A stretch of DNA of 64,000 bases from Lineolata rhizophorae. Lineage: Eukaryota > Ascomycota > Dothideomycetes > Lineolatales > Lineolataceae. The stretch is taken from NCBI GenBank assembly GCA_010093515.1, contig MU001682.1, positions 677,196 to 741,195 on the forward strand, written 5' to 3'. The notes under the pieces are model-generated. The model made no database searches and had not been told where the DNA came from. It saw only the letters and a list, made by a program, of their open reading frames with translations. Made by a program: the position numbers and the translations under genes. Shown here one piece after another: positions 1 to 11,597 of this stretch (positions within the stretch are counted from its first letter, which is position 1; every line of letters starts with the position of its first letter).

Positions 1-1
1 A

Positions 2-253
2 GAGTTTGAAACACAAAATAAAAGATTAAATAGTCAACTTGAGGCTCTTAAGCCTCAACAGCCACGAAAGAAAGTTCGTGTTAATCCAAATCAACGATTT
101 GCAGATATAGATACAATCATGGTTGCTGTACAGGCCTCACAACTTCTTGAGGCACAACGGGATGCCGACGCTGAGGAACGGGCAGCAGAAAGAGTAGCAG
201 CTGAAACAGCAGCTCAAACACTTCAGTCTATGTGTACAGAGTGGCAATTGTAA
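2..253 (+). CDS. Pogo/Fot1-type transposase, C-terminal end (partial)
   Basis: An open frame enters from the left edge and stops at 251-253, giving the last 83 residues of a protein. The tail has a basic patch (RKKVRVNPNQRFADID) followed by an Ala/Glu/Arg-rich helix (AEERAAERVAAETAAQ). Both are typical of the C-terminus of fungal Tc1/mariner transposases of the pogo/Fot1 group, behind the DDE domain. The catalytic domain and the N-terminal CENP-B-like DNA-binding domain would lie outside the window. A terminal-repeat-like sequence follows within 100 bases, which fits the end of one element. Whether the element is intact cannot be judged here. The visible part has no stop or frame break. The family call rests on tail composition and context, so it is moderately sure. 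Confidence 0.6.
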   Translation, partial: EFETQNKRLNSQLEALKPQQPRKKVRVNPNQRFADIDTIMVAVQASQLLEAQRDADAEERAAERVAAETAAQTLQSMCTEWQL

Positions 254-346
254 CTACGTTGAGAGAATAAACACGATTTTTCATGAGGATGGGTGGTTTC
301 GGGTCAGTGAGTTGGAACCCCGGGTGACTCGGAACCCGGTCAGCTA
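254..346. repeat. Right terminal region of the pogo-like element
   Basis: The stretch directly after the transposase stop holds two related GC-rich blocks, one beginning GGGTCAGTGAGTTGGAACC at 301 and one GGGTGACTCGGAACCCGG at 322. It ends next to a TA dinucleotide at 345-346. Short repeated blocks near the end and TA target sites are usual for pogo/Fot1 elements. The matching left repeat is outside the window, so the exact end is inferred. Confidence 0.45.
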
Positions 347-808
347 GCTTTAGTCCAATGGCATTGTTGTCTCATCAGGACTCGATGGCTTTCCTTTGTG
401 CAATGTTACATTGTTTCCATGCCATGCCCCTCTCACAGCGGAAATTGGACAATGGGTACCCGCACGTCGTCAAAACTGCCTATATTTTGCTTGTTCCTTA
501 TTACTCCGGTCATTGTAGATCTGTCATTTGCCTATTGCCTAGCAATGGGTCGACTTTGTTCCCGGAACTGCGCGTTGTGGTACAATGCTTTTGAAAATTG
601 CGGTCATATATATATCGCAGAAAGCTTTCGAATTGTAATGGAGCACGCCCTCAAGAGGTGGTTGACACCTACCTCACCTGTACAGTTGAACGTAACCGTT
701 TCTGCGGTGCAGCATTACCAATGCGCTCCTAGCTGCTCAAGGACAATAACCCCTGCTAGACAATATACTCCGCGTGCAACTAGGAATATCCATGCGGGGG
801 TTATTGGT

Positions 809-1225
809 ATGTGCTATATGGAACATGTATTTCACACGAAATGTTCTCACTGGGGTCGGGATCGCTTCTATGGTGATCCTTGCATACGCTCGACAGTGTC
901 GGACAGCAAGCCCCAGCCGTGCGACTATCCCATCGATTATGGTACTGCAAACAGCGACGAATACTGCCAGAAATGCAGGAAAAAACAGGAACAGGATGCT
1001 AAGCCGTGGCAACCTTTTGCGAAAATATCCGACAAAGGATGGGAACAAATTGTCAAGTGCCGAGAAGAAAGAAACGGAGAAATGTCTCGCCCGGACTCCT
1101 TCTTCGCGCAGACCCCTTCGATCGCCTCAGACGCGAATGTTGATTCCGTTGAGAGTTCAAACGCTGCTGGGTACCAGCCAAAACGTCCGTCCAAACTGGC
1201 AGTCTATCCGAGGTCTCTATGCTAG
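809..1225 (+). CDS. Small Cys-rich hypothetical protein
   Basis: A 138-residue frame that I do not recognise as a named family. The first 60 residues carry regularly placed Cys and His (C2, H6, H9, C12, H14, C25, C38, C53, C56). They include HWGRDRFYGDPC and a CQKC pair, which could form a small zinc-binding fold. The rest is polar and low-complexity (many Ser, Asp, Asn) and looks disordered. The frame stays open upstream to 398, but that part has no protein-like character, so I start at the ATG at 809, just before the Cys-rich segment. An upstream exon is possible. Small fungal proteins with a similar N-terminal Cys/His pattern are common, but no function is known to me. Confidence 0.5.
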   Translation: MCYMEHVFHTKCSHWGRDRFYGDPCIRSTVSDSKPQPCDYPIDYGTANSDEYCQKCRKKQEQDAKPWQPFAKISDKGWEQIVKCREERNGEMSRPDSFFAQTPSIASDANVDSVESSNAAGYQPKRPSKLAVYPRSLC

Positions 1226-2348
1226 AGAAGTAACAACCGATAGCTGCGTCCCTTCAACAAGGCCTAGTGATTTCCAATTAGCCCGGAGGGTGGTAAAAAG
1301 TTACAATGTTAGGCTATTGTAGGAGGCTTATTATTGAGGCTTGACTCAGCACTGCACGTACGTATGTCTCGTGACTGTAGTGCTCGAATTTAGGTTCTAG
1401 AATGCCGATTTGCACTATACCGAGATATTTTATGCTTATTAGGCCGGAAGATTCATCGATAATATGTATAAGCACCCTGTTTGTAGCTTATATGATATAG
1501 GACAAATAGATCTCATTGAGAATCGTAGCTACAGAACAAACACTTGGATAATTCGAACAAAACGAATTCCTTTGTCGAATTGCGGATTCACCGAACGGGA
1601 GTAATTATTCCTATCTGTTTGCAAGATTCTGTTCTAGTTAGCTAGAAAGTAAGAATTGTTTACTGAAAGAGCCTTGCATATATTTTTCTGTAATGCTGTT
1701 TACTAGGTCACTCGAAACAATATCAGTAGCTAATCAAAAGTGGATATGCGTTCCTAGCTTAAAGAGTAGGACACCTACATATGCTTTAGAGTCATGCATC
1801 TTCCAGTAGCTGATGCTAAAGCCAATGAGAATAAATTCTGTTTGCGATGATTTCTGTACAAGAAGCTGTTGGGCAAGACGTTCTTAATGTGCAGAAGTAA
1901 ATCCGAAATAAGGGAATTATGCGATTGCTCTATTACGTGTTGGCAGCCACATAAAGAAAATGGGAGAAAAGTAGGCGAATTGATAGGTGTTCACCCGTTA
2001 TATGCAAGATAGTTCCATGAAATGACAGCCATAGGCATGAATATATATGACGGAATACCCAATACCTTTAGAGATATTGCTGTGCACTAAATTTCACTCG
2101 TAGTCCGAGTACCCTCGGAAATACCCCGGGATATTTATTCCCGGCTACGTCACAGGAAGCTTCACCAAGCTGATCTGAAACAAAACAAGCTTCAGAAGCG
2201 TCTCGTCTTAACCCCGACAAAGCCATATTGAACATCTTCAGCTCCTCGTCCTCGACATCACAACAACTTATGTGCTAGCATTACCACCGGCAGCTATATC
2301 AACTCATCACTACAAACTCTACAACACCAAAAGCTCGCACAACCAACC
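1226..2348. other. Intergenic, AT-rich
   Basis: No open frame of protein-like quality was seen on either strand. The segment 1320-2100 is clearly AT-rich compared with the genes around it, rich in TA and short A/T runs, as in sequence decayed by RIP-type mutation. The last 150 bases become pyrimidine-rich and probably hold the promoter and leader of the gene starting at 2349. Confidence 0.5.
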
Positions 2349-2957
2349 ATGTCCGTCCCCCCAAGCACTTCCATAACCCTCCGTCCTCCCTCCACCTCCT
2401 CTGCCTCCAAACCCCTACCCGCGACCCTCACGCCCCCTCCCCTAACCTGGCTCGCTGGCCCCTGGCACGTCACGCATTCGACGCTGTCAATGTGGAAATC
2501 CAAGCGCAACGTGCGCATCACATACACGCCGCTAGCGTCGGACTCGACGGGCGGGCCTGTGCGCGTCGACGACCTGGTCGAGTACCAGACGAGCGGCAGC
2601 GACAAGGTGAAGAGCGTGCACGGGGTGGACACGGCGGAGGCGGGTACCAACGAAGGGTGGGCGTGGAACTGGCGGGGCAAGGGCTGGCTGGTGATTGCGA
2701 CCAGTCGGTGGGAGACGCTTGGGTACGGGACTGAAGCTGTCGAAGAGGGGAGTGAGCCGCAGAACACGGGAACTGACTGGGTGGTTACGTTTTTCTCGAA
2801 GACGCTGTTTACGCCGGCGGGAGTGGATATTTACTCGAGGAAGAAGGAAGGGCTAAGAGCGGAGACGGTAGAGAAGATCAAGGAGGCGTTGAAGGGGTCG
2901 GAAGACGACGGGGTCGCAAAATTGGCGGAGACATTGTTCGAGATTGAGCAGGAGTGA
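2349..2957 (+). CDS. Calycin/lipocalin-like protein
   Basis: An intronless frame of 202 residues. After a Pro/Ser/Thr-rich N-terminus of about 30 residues comes a segment read as a beta-barrel: LAGPWHVTHSTLSMWKSKRN, then VRITYTPL, VDDLVEYQT, GWAWNWRGKGWL, IATSRWETLGYG and TDWVVTFFSKTLFTPAG. This layout, with a GxW near the start of the barrel, is that of small fungal calycin-like proteins thought to bind a hydrophobic ligand. No signal peptide is visible, so it is probably cytosolic. The C-terminal 50 residues form a charged helix (ETVEKIKEALKG). The ligand and biological role are unknown. The start ATG follows a CA-rich leader and is the first in frame. Confidence 0.7.
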   Translation: MSVPPSTSITLRPPSTSSASKPLPATLTPPPLTWLAGPWHVTHSTLSMWKSKRNVRITYTPLASDSTGGPVRVDDLVEYQTSGSDKVKSVHGVDTAEAGTNEGWAWNWRGKGWLVIATSRWETLGYGTEAVEEGSEPQNTGTDWVVTFFSKTLFTPAGVDIYSRKKEGLRAETVEKIKEALKGSEDDGVAKLAETLFEIEQE

Positions 2958-3121
2958 AGGCCAACGTGCGAATCGGTTAGATGGCTGAGTTAGACTAAAA
3001 GCGAGCGGTTGGATATTTACATCGAAACCAAAATGGCAAATCTGGTTGGAATAGACGAGAGAGGCCGGAGTGTTAGGAATGCAGCGGATACCATATCGAT
3101 TAACCCGGCCGCATCAACTCG

Positions 3122-4754
3122 CTATTCCATGAACATGCCGTCCTTCGCATCGCCGCCGCCACCGGGCCCGCCGACAGACGCCCTCACAAACCCCTGCGCC
3201 ACCTCCCCGACCGTTGCATGTGCCTCTAGTGCTTTGTTCAACCCCTCACGTTGCACGCACTTGTCGAAGTGGAAACTGCGCGCGCACTCCTCGAGCTCCT
3301 CGAAGCTCATATCCTTGAATAGGGCGGCGAACTCATCCTGCACGCAGGCCGACAGCCACAACTGGTTGATAAGTCGAGTGATCTGGCGTTCCGTGGCCCA
3401 ATTGGTCGGGTACATGTTCTTACTAGCGGGCGCGACGCTGTCGATCCAGGCGACGAGCGGGTCGATGACATCTTCGACCTGCTTGGACGGATAGCGGCCC
3501 CAGGCATCGAGCTGGAGGGCGCGCTTGCGCGCCGCGAAGGGCGCAATTGTCCGGTTCCATTTGCTGTTCGGGTCTGTGTGGATCATGCCCTGCACGCCCA
3601 CGTCCTTGTACAGCCAGATGCTCCAATGGATCTTGTACTTGTCGTACAAGCGCAACTGCTGGTCGAGCAGGTTGTAGCGGCGCTCGTTGGTCTCGGCCGC
3701 GACTGCAGGCCCTCCGTCCAATTCCGGGTTCGCGTACACGGGCCCGAACTCGCCGTTCCAGATGGGCGTCTCGTGCTTGTTCATGAACTCAGCTTTGCGG
3801 AGAAACTGTCGCTCTAGCTTAGCGTTCTGCTCCGCCGTGCCTGCGTATTGCTCGCCTTTGGGGAACCCCATGGAGGAGTAGTCGTGCAGCGCGTACACGC
3901 AGTTGGGCAGCGTCTTGTCAAAGAACTTCCACTCCATGGCCCATGTGTTGCCGTCCAGCCATAGGATGTGCTCTGGATCAATGGCCCGGATAGCCTTTTC
4001 GATGCGGTCGTAGAATGCCGGCAGGCGGTAGTGCAACGGGTCGCACGGCTCATTGATCGGGTTGTATCCGGCTACCCAAGGGTTGTCCTTGTAGCGTTTG
4101 GCTAGCTCCTCCCATAGCCAGATCGTGCGGTCCTGGAAGTCCTTGTGATCCCAGAAGGCAGCATAATTGGTGAGGTTGTCGGAGTGCCAGTCGGGATTCT
4201 GGCAGCCTGGGACGGTGTGCATATCCAGGACGGTGTAAACCTTGTGTTTGGCACACTATGGGACCAACGGAATATTAGTGAACGTTCGAACATTCTCCTT
4301 GTAGATTCCTCGAAACATACCGCATCAACTACGCGATCAAGGTGCTTGAACCCTTCAGTTTTGAGCACTCGTGGATTCATGTCGTCTTCAAAGTGATGGT
4401 AGTTGAACGGGATGCGGAGGCAATTGAGACCCTTGCTGGCGAAGAACTCGGCGTCGGCTTCGGTAAAGAAGTATTCGAGCCACTTGTCGAAGAAGAACTC
4501 GTAGCGTTCATTGCCCAAAGCTTTCCGCATGGCAGCTCGGTGTTGCGATTCATGGCCTGGGTAGCCTGTGATGAAGTTCTCCATGCTGTGAAGGGTTAGA
4601 TGAATTGCTCAGTTTTAGCAGTCTAGGCAAAGGTGCGCAATTAAGACAAGTCTCACTTCATCCAGCCGCCGAGTCCCGCGCCACGTAGAATGACGGGCTT
4701 GCCTTCATTCCCGACAACATTCTCGCCCTCGACTTTGAGGATTCCAGTAGCCAT
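3122..4754 (-). CDS. Glycoside hydrolase family 5 protein (glucanase-like)
   Basis: Three exons on the minus strand (4754-4657, 4585-4321, 4255-3122) keep phase and give 498 residues. The N-terminus (VILRGAGLGGWMNMENFITG) and the barrel motifs match fungal GH5 proteins usually annotated as exo-beta-1,3-glucanase or cellulase-like. The acid/base Glu lies in NPINEP (about E190) and the nucleophile Glu in WNGEFGP (about E290). HxxTVPG and the aromatic WLYKD motif are also present. There is no signal peptide, so an intracellular enzyme is likely. The tail after about residue 410 is an extra helical region ending in a Gly-rich stretch. Introns are 71 and 65 bases. The substrate (beta-glucan or a glucosylated lipid) cannot be settled from sequence. 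Confidence 0.9.
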
Positions 4755-5502
4755 TGCGGCAGCAAGGGTCCTCCAATCAGTGACAATTCAGCCCCGAGTG
4801 AAGTAGAATAGACTGGGTCAGAAATCACACTGGGAATAAAGAGTGGAAAATGGGGGCCCTCATTCACATGGCGCGAAGAAGGGTCCATTTATGTGCTCGA
4901 GCAAAATTTCTAGCTCCGCCAGTAGCTTCCAAGCTATCGATCGTGGGGTAGCTTCGAGCTCTGACGCGGGTAGCCCGACGCGCGGCGACGTCGTTGGCTG
5001 GGCGCGACGTCCGCGCCGCCCCGTTTAGCCTAAAGCCCGCCGCAAAATCCCGAGAGGCGGACCCCGGCGCCCAAGAGTCTGGGTCGACTGTCGCCTTGTC
5101 GGAGACACGATAAAAGCCCACGGCATTCGTCAAACGCGTCCGGACATGTTGATACCAAGCGCCTCCTGCCCGCCACGGCACACTAGAGATGTGTTCGACG
5201 CCGCTTTATCGTCTGCGCGCTCCTATCCGCGCTAATGTCCACAGTCTTTGCCGCTGGTCGAGGTGCCACGACACAACCATGCACCCATCGCGCCACCAAA
5301 TCCTACTCCCGCAGTCGCTGAACGGGGCACGAGAGTGAGAGAGACCAACCCGATCATGAAGCCTGCTCCAGCTTTATGCTTCCCCGCACCTGTCGTCCAT
5401 TTCAACCGCACAAGTAGCAAGCGGAGCCGACGGAATCCCAACTGAATCGCGCCTCCTTTGGCAGAGCCAACTATTTCCGAGCGCACCGCGGGTGACGCCC
5501 CC
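4755..5502. other. Intergenic between GH5 gene and SSN8
   Basis: No convincing gene. It contains the upstream region of the minus-strand GH5 gene and the 3' flank of SSN8. Short open frames on both strands have no recognisable content. Confidence 0.5.
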
Positions 5503-6686
5503 TCACTTGTCCAAGCCCCGCGCCTGCACGAATCGCAGAACCGCGTCCTTGCACGCCTTCTCGTTGAACTGGTCCCACACCTCGTACAGCGAGATGAGCT
5601 CCTGCGTCGCGTCGACGACGGCCTCCATGTCGATCCTGCTCTCCGCGAGCCAGTTGACCACCTTTACGATGCGGCCCTGGGCCGCGGCTCCGGCCGAGCC
5701 GCTCGCGCCCGCGCCCGCGGTGGGCCCGTGGACGCCCGCCTGAGTCGCTATGGCTGCTGCCGACTGCGGGCTCGTGAGGGATTGCAGCGCGCCGGCCAGG
5801 TTGCCCGCGTGGTGCTGGTGCTGGTGGGGCAGGAGGGCGTTCTGCGCGGGGCGGATGACGACGGCGAGGAAGACGGCCGTCACGGCGATGACGTGCGGCG
5901 GGTAGAGCAGCGGCAAGTCGGTGAGGTAGTGGTCGTTGATGATGTGCCAGGCGGTGCTGAACTCGTCGTTGGGCAAGCTGAAGGTTTGCTGCAGCTCGTA
6001 GAGGGTCCGGTATGGGTGGTGTACGATGAGCTGCGAGTTCAGCTCCGATATCAGAGTGAATTCGCACTCGCCCATTTTGGATTGGTCGGGGATGATTTCG
6101 GCTGCGTGGTTGGGATGAGGTCAGTTTGGTGGGATGAAACATATGCCGAAATGGAGTAGCGGGCGATAATGAATTATCAAAAGGGGGTGGGCGGTTGAAG
6201 AGAAAGAAGGATGCTCGATATATGGTACATTATTCTTTTTGGATAGCTTACCTCCCCAATTGTTCCTTCCTTCGGCTAGGATGACGCGGATATGCTGCGG
6301 TGATTCTTCCGTCTTGCAGGCTAGATAGAATGCAGTCGTGACCACAAGGAACGGATTAGTGCGGCGAATCTCCACCTTGGTGTAGAACCGCCGGATATAA
6401 ACCTGAGCCGTGGCAATGATTTGCTGCTTATAGTTCATCCGCTTGGCCAGCTTGTTGACCTCTGTTGCGGGCACCTGTCAGCAGGAAGTAGCTTCAACTT
6501 GCATTTTGCAGGAATAAAGTACGTACGATGCATGAGAAATATGCTGATAAGACGCTGCTCGGGCAGCGGGTACTGCTTGTGCAGCGCTTTCTCGTTCTCT
6601 TCCATCTGTCGTCGTGTTTCGGCCAGACCGGGCTTGGTAAACGTCCAGTGGAGGCGCTGGCTCGAGGCCCAGTAATTGGCCGCCAT
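5503..6686 (-). CDS. SSN8: RNA polymerase II Mediator kinase-module cyclin (cyclin C)
   Basis: Three exons (6686-6527, 6461-6252, 6101-5503) keep phase and give 322 residues. The N-terminus [10 protein letters not shown] and the cyclin box ([23 protein letters not shown], here 364-base scale, then [21 protein letters not shown]) are diagnostic of the SSN8/cyclin C family. The second cyclin fold continues in exon 3 ([24 protein letters not shown]). An Ala/Gly/Gln/Ser-rich insert of about 50 residues separates it from a conserved C-terminal helix ([11 protein letters not shown]). The protein pairs with the kinase SSN3/CDK8 in the nucleus and controls transcription through Mediator. The first intron's acceptor was chosen at AACAG because it restores the family sequence MHQVNKLAKR. 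Confidence 0.95.
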
Positions 6687-7352
6687 GCTGTGAAGAAGCT
6701 TTAATGCAGAAACGTTGATAAGTAAGGGGAAATTACAGCCGAACGTCAAGGGAAATATGACCCAATAAAGAACGCATAGAGGCATACAAAATGTAACCTC
6801 AGTGCTATATCAAAGGGGCGAACCAGCACTGAGTGCGTTGGAAGTGAGTGAAATGAAGGCAGGACATGCAGTCACTTCGGGATCACCGACTCGTTTGAGC
6901 AGACTATATGGGCACGCAGATATCGTAAGGACACTATCGACACTTCGTCCGCCGATGTCCAAGACGTCGCGGAGTGGAAGGCGTCCCTCCCCATCGCCGA
7001 GAGCGATGACCCGGAAAATCGTCAGTCCGGCAGCCCGGCCGATGGAGGCCGGGCCCGCAAATGACCCGCAGCCGCGTGCCAAGCCTTTCTGCATGCACCA
7101 GCCACGGGCCGAGACCCCAGTCGCGCCAGGATCCCTCCGCCGCCAAAAAAGTCCGCCGCGGGTCAGCACGGCGCGCCACACGGGGAGGCAGCTGGGTTTG
7201 CTCCACGCGTCCTCAACTCCATCGATCAGCCGCATTCTCGGAGTCCTTCGCTTTTTCGGTTTCGGGGCTTCACCTCATTTGCCGTCCTCGCACGTTCCTT
7301 TTTCCCCTTCCCTTTTTCTCTCCCTGTTCGGTTACATGTTCGCTGGCGGACC
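6687..7352. promoter_or_regulatory. Divergent promoter between SSN8 and the receptor-like gene
   Basis: The two flanking genes are read away from each other, so this 666-base segment must hold both promoters. A pyrimidine-rich tract (about 7280-7325) lies just before the ATG at 7353, common in fungal leaders. No clear TATA box was seen. A 184-residue open frame across the segment has no recognisable protein content. Confidence 0.5.
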
Positions 7353-8602
7353 ATGAAGTACGCTCCCTCCTTTGTCGCGGCCGCGCTGCTTGCCCTTCTC
7401 TCGCACCCCTTGGCTGTAGCCGCCTCCACCTCCGACGATGGCTCCAAGCCGCACAAGCCGTGCACGATCCGCTCGCCTAGCACGGACCGCTTTTTCGACC
7501 TCAACTCCATCCGAGTCGCGCTGCCGGCAGCGGACGAGTCGACGTCGACCAGCGGCGGTAGCAGCGATAGCGACGATACCAAGGTCGAGAGCTGGCACGC
7601 TAGAGGCTACGACTATGGGGCCAACTTCACGCTGAACTTCTGCGGGCCGGTGGTGGAGTCGCTCGAGGACGTAGTGGGCGTGGACGAGAATCGTTGGCGC
7701 AACGTCAGCGCCTTTTACGAGAAGGGCGGTCACACGTACTCTATCGGGCAGCAGAACTCGGAGCTTGTGTTCCGCGGCCGCAAGCTCGTGCTCAACTATA
7801 CGGACGGCTCGCCGTGCGAGGCGGGTGGTGAGGAACGGAAACGAGAGTTAGCACCGACACCGTTGGATCCGAGGGAGCTCTACGGAAGTGACGGCAACAA
7901 GAGCAAGGGGGACGGCGGCGAGCATGGGGAGGATGGCTACGATCGCCCTGAGGGCGATGGATACGGCAAGCCGAAGCAACTAGCGTCCGGGAAGAGGCGC
8001 AAGAACACCATCATCTCCCTCCTCTGCGAGAAGGACCCGCTTGCGCCGCAGGCTGCCGTGTCCTTTGTCGGCGCCAGCCCTGACGAATGCACGTATTTCT
8101 TCGAGTCACGCTCGGGGGCGGCTTGTGGAGGCATTGAGAAGGAGATACAGACGTTGGGACCGGGAGGCGTGTTCGGCGTTATGTGAGTGTCAATATGCGA
8201 CGGACTGTCGTAAGTATTACCTACTGTGAAGAGTGCTGACGAGCGTATAGTGTTCTCGTGGCCGTTATTGTGTACCTAGTCGGTGGCTGCGTTTACCAGC
8301 GCAACGTCATGCACCAGCGCGGATGGCGCCAGCTTCCCAATTACGGCTTTTGGGCCGGTATCGTGTTCTTCCTTAGGGTAAGCGTTCATTTCAAAATCTT
8401 GCTGCTAGACATATGCTAATTCGAACTACCATTGTAGGACGTGGTCATTATTCTTACATCCTCATGCGCGCGCCTAATTCCACAACGGCGTGGGTACAGC
8501 AGGGTAGCGTCGTCAATAAACGGACGTGGTAGAGGTCGGGGAAACCATTCTGATGATGAAAACCGGCTGATAGATCAACTAGATGAGGAATGGGATGACT
8601 GA
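7353..8602 (+). CDS. Mannose-6-phosphate-receptor-like membrane protein (Mrl1/Atg27 type)
   Basis: Three exons (7353-8182, 8251-8377, 8438-8602) keep phase and give 373 residues. A signal peptide (residues 1-24) is followed by a lumenal MRH-type domain with spaced Cys and several N-glycosylation sites (NFTLNFCGP, NVSAFY, LNYTDG, SLLCEK, ECTYFFE). Then come one membrane span (VLVAVIVYLVGGCVY) and a short cytoplasmic tail. The tail motifs RGWRQLPNYGFWAG, RRGYSRV and ENRLIDQLDEEWDD are typical of the filamentous-fungal Mrl1-like family. These receptors cycle between Golgi, endosome and vacuole and are linked to vacuolar enzyme sorting or autophagy. The Gly/Lys-rich insert around residues 170-210 is variable. 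Whether it counts as Mrl1 or Atg27 is open. Confidence 0.85.
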
Positions 8603-9477
8603 GTCCGGTCCCGCCGTTCGCTAGTGATGCTACGGCCAGCGTGTCTACATCCTTTCCGCATTTCTCCTAAGAGATAACGGCGTTTTCTGGTGTTTCCTCC
8701 ATGCCTTTTGTTTGGGAAAGAAAATGGGTGCCCCCGAGTGCTGGATCTTTGGCGTTGGATTGGTTTCTCGCGTTCTGTATTACTCCGTATGAGGTGGGAA
8801 GTTACTATACGGACTAGAGGAATGAGAAGGCAATAGAATTGACTGCACTAGGAAGCTCGTACCGTATTTTCATGTGATTGAACGGTTAAGATTAAGAATA
8901 CGGGAGCTTTCAAGCCTAGCTAGAACCGGCTAAATAATGACCACACCTGGACAAGAAGCCTCATCTAAGGGAGGATTGTTAGTCATTTTAAAAGCTTCTA
9001 TTTCTCAATCTTCATTTGAACCCAGAATCCAGTACTCAGAGCAGTACATTCCGAAAGAGGTAGCCCAGAATGCTGATGATACTAGGGACCGTCTGATTCA
9101 GGGTTATGACAGCTTATCCGGAACCAGACTTTATGATTTAGAGACGTCATGCCGTATCAGCGAGCTATGATATCTCCAAGTCCGTTTCACACAGTCGAGC
9201 CTTACCTAATGTGTAGGGCTGTCACTGAGTTAAGTTCGAGAGCACGTCAGCAGCTATGGGGGAAGAATTCTGCAACGTAGACTGACTAGAAAAGGACAAA
9301 GAAAGCGACCCTACTAATAACCAGGTCGTGACAGTGCAAGGTGAAATATTGAAATGAGGCGGTGCTGGAAGTCTCCGGCTCCTCTCGGAAGGTTTGCCGG
9401 CCCTTGGCGCGGGTCTACCCCACAAGGTCGGATCGCGACCTCAAGCTACAGGTCAATGTCCGCCCAACTCGTAAATC
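8603..9477. other. Intergenic
   Basis: 3' flank of the receptor-like gene and promoter of the UreF gene. A 77-residue frame at 8937-9170 has no recognisable content. Nothing else stands out. Confidence 0.5.
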
Positions 9478-10515
9478 ATGGGAGATGCGCATGACCCGGG
9501 GCAGCTTCGAAATGAAATTGCTGACCTCAAGCAGCGGCTTGCCGCAGCAGAAGCCAAGCTCAATTCTTCAGTTGAATTGAGCCCAGCATCTCCTACTCCT
9601 GACTTCGGCGACGACTGTATGCCCCAACCCTTGGACATCACAATCAACATCCAACACTAACTCCTTTCCCTAGCTCTCCGCGCCATCCTCCTACTCGCCG
9701 ACTCTGCCCTTCCACTCGGCTCCTTCGCCTTCAGCAGCGGCCTCGAGTCCTTCCTCGCGCACCAAAAGCAGCGCCAGTACCGCACGCCGATTCCGACACC
9801 AAACTCCAACAAGCCCGCGACCCTCCTCCAAGCTTTCCACCACTTCCTTTCCCTCTCCCTCTCCTCCCTCGCCACCACCTCCCTCCCCTACGTCCTCGCC
9901 GCCTACCGCGACCCCGCTGCCCTCGCCTCCCTCGACAACGCCTGCGACGCTAGCACTCCCTGCACCGTCGCGCGCCGCGCCAGCACGGCGCAAGGCCGCG
10001 CCCTCCTGGCCGTGTGGGACAGGAGCTTCAAGCCGCACTACGGCGCCGCCCCAGTGGCCGCGGCTAGTAGCGGCGATGCTAGCAGCACTGACGGCGACGA
10101 CGGCGGAGCGGCGGCCGTAGCCGTGGCTATCGACGCCCTAGCCGGCTTCTCGACCCTGCTGCGCACGCCTCCGTCCGCTTTCCCGACGCCCGCGCACGCC
10201 TTCCCCGCCTCGGCGCACTTCGCGCCGCTCTTCGGCGCCGTGACGCGCGCGCTGCGGCTGCGGGCTTCGTCGGCGGCGTACGCGTTCCTGTTCGCGCACG
10301 CGCGGACGGTCGTGAGCGCGGGGGTGCGGGCCAGCGTGCTGGGGCCGTACCAGGCGCAGGCGGTGCTGGCGGACGGGCGGCTGGGCGAGAGCATCAGGGC
10401 GCTGGTGCGAGAGATGTGGGACGTGGATGTGGAGGACGCGGGGCAGTGTGTGCCGGTGCTCGATCTGTGGGTCGGAAGGCATGAGGTATTGTATAGTCGG
10501 ATTTTTAACTCGTAG
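9478..10515 (+). CDS. ureF: Urease accessory protein UreF
   Basis: Two exons (9478-9616, 9674-10515) with a 57-base intron give 326 residues. The short first exon encodes a coiled-coil-like segment (IADLKQRLAAAEAKL). The UreF core starts right after the junction with LLLADSALPLGSFAFSSGLE, followed by a helical bundle. It ends with the conserved fungal tail LDLWVGRHEVLYSRIFNS. UreF works with UreD and the GTPase UreG to load nickel into urease and is thought to gate GTP hydrolysis by UreG. No other urease gene is in the window, as usual in fungi, where these genes are scattered. An Ala/Asp-rich insert around residues 160-190 is a family-variable loop. Confidence 0.93.
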
Positions 10516-11597
10516 ATGAGGAGCGGGGGGAGAGCGGGTGTGCTTCGCTCGCTGGTTGCCGGTGGCGGAAGTGATATCGTGTAATCGACGCGGTCGCGGG
10601 TGCAACGGTCGCGGGAGGATATTGTTGTAGAGGTCGATTGTCGTCGTAGTGGAGGCTTCTGGTGTGCAGTGGCGGCAGCTTGAACCACTTGGGAATTCTT
10701 GTGGCAATTCCGTCCGCCACAAGGTCTTAGCAACATGTCCCGGCCTGCGGAAGGAAGCTCTCCACCGAAGCATCCAGCCAAGTAGAACATGACGCGGAGC
10801 AGTGTTGCAGATGCGTGCCTCGCTAGGTTCGGTACTGCCAGGCTGACGGGTCGGCGCGAACGCGTGAGAGACAGACGCCTACGCCCAAACACCATGGCTC
10901 TGAAAGGGCGGACCGCAACGCATGTGGTACAGGCAGGATGTGTTTACAAGAGGACCGCCGATATATCATTAGGAAGTCAACATCAAGGCAACTACAAACC
11001 GCATGTCACGACAATATAATAGGCAGGTATGTGGCAACCTCAACACCAAGCTACCATGGCGATACATACGCGCCACACATGGATGCAAGCAGCGATAACA
11101 CTCACGCATAACATCCATGGGAAGGCTGACAGTGAGATAGGGCACATCAGAACATCAAAGTCTAACACCAAGAAGACAACACGGAAGGGGCATCACAGAG
11201 CACGATGAGACAAATTCCTTTTTGACTTTTTCCTCCCGGGCCCGGGGAATTCTATTCTTGCTATTCTTTGATGCCGTGGACTTAGGTTCTTGTGGTACTA
11301 GTCCCTATCTACCTGGGATGCGCCTGTCAAGCAGCCTTCATTAAAAACCCCACCGGCAATTATGGGGAAAAGAGTGGCCTCCAGGTCGAGAAGGTGTCTA
11401 AATGAGTAGACCTCCACACCGCATCCAACCCACAACCTCCAACCCATAACCTCCATCCTCCAACTACACCTACAGCCTACAACTACAGTCTACGACCTCG
11501 ACGAGGAGGGAAGATGAGAAGAGAAGAAAAGGTCGGATGGTAGGCAATGCAGGGGGATTTATATACTTTTGCCGACGAAGTTTCGCGAGCTCAGGGT

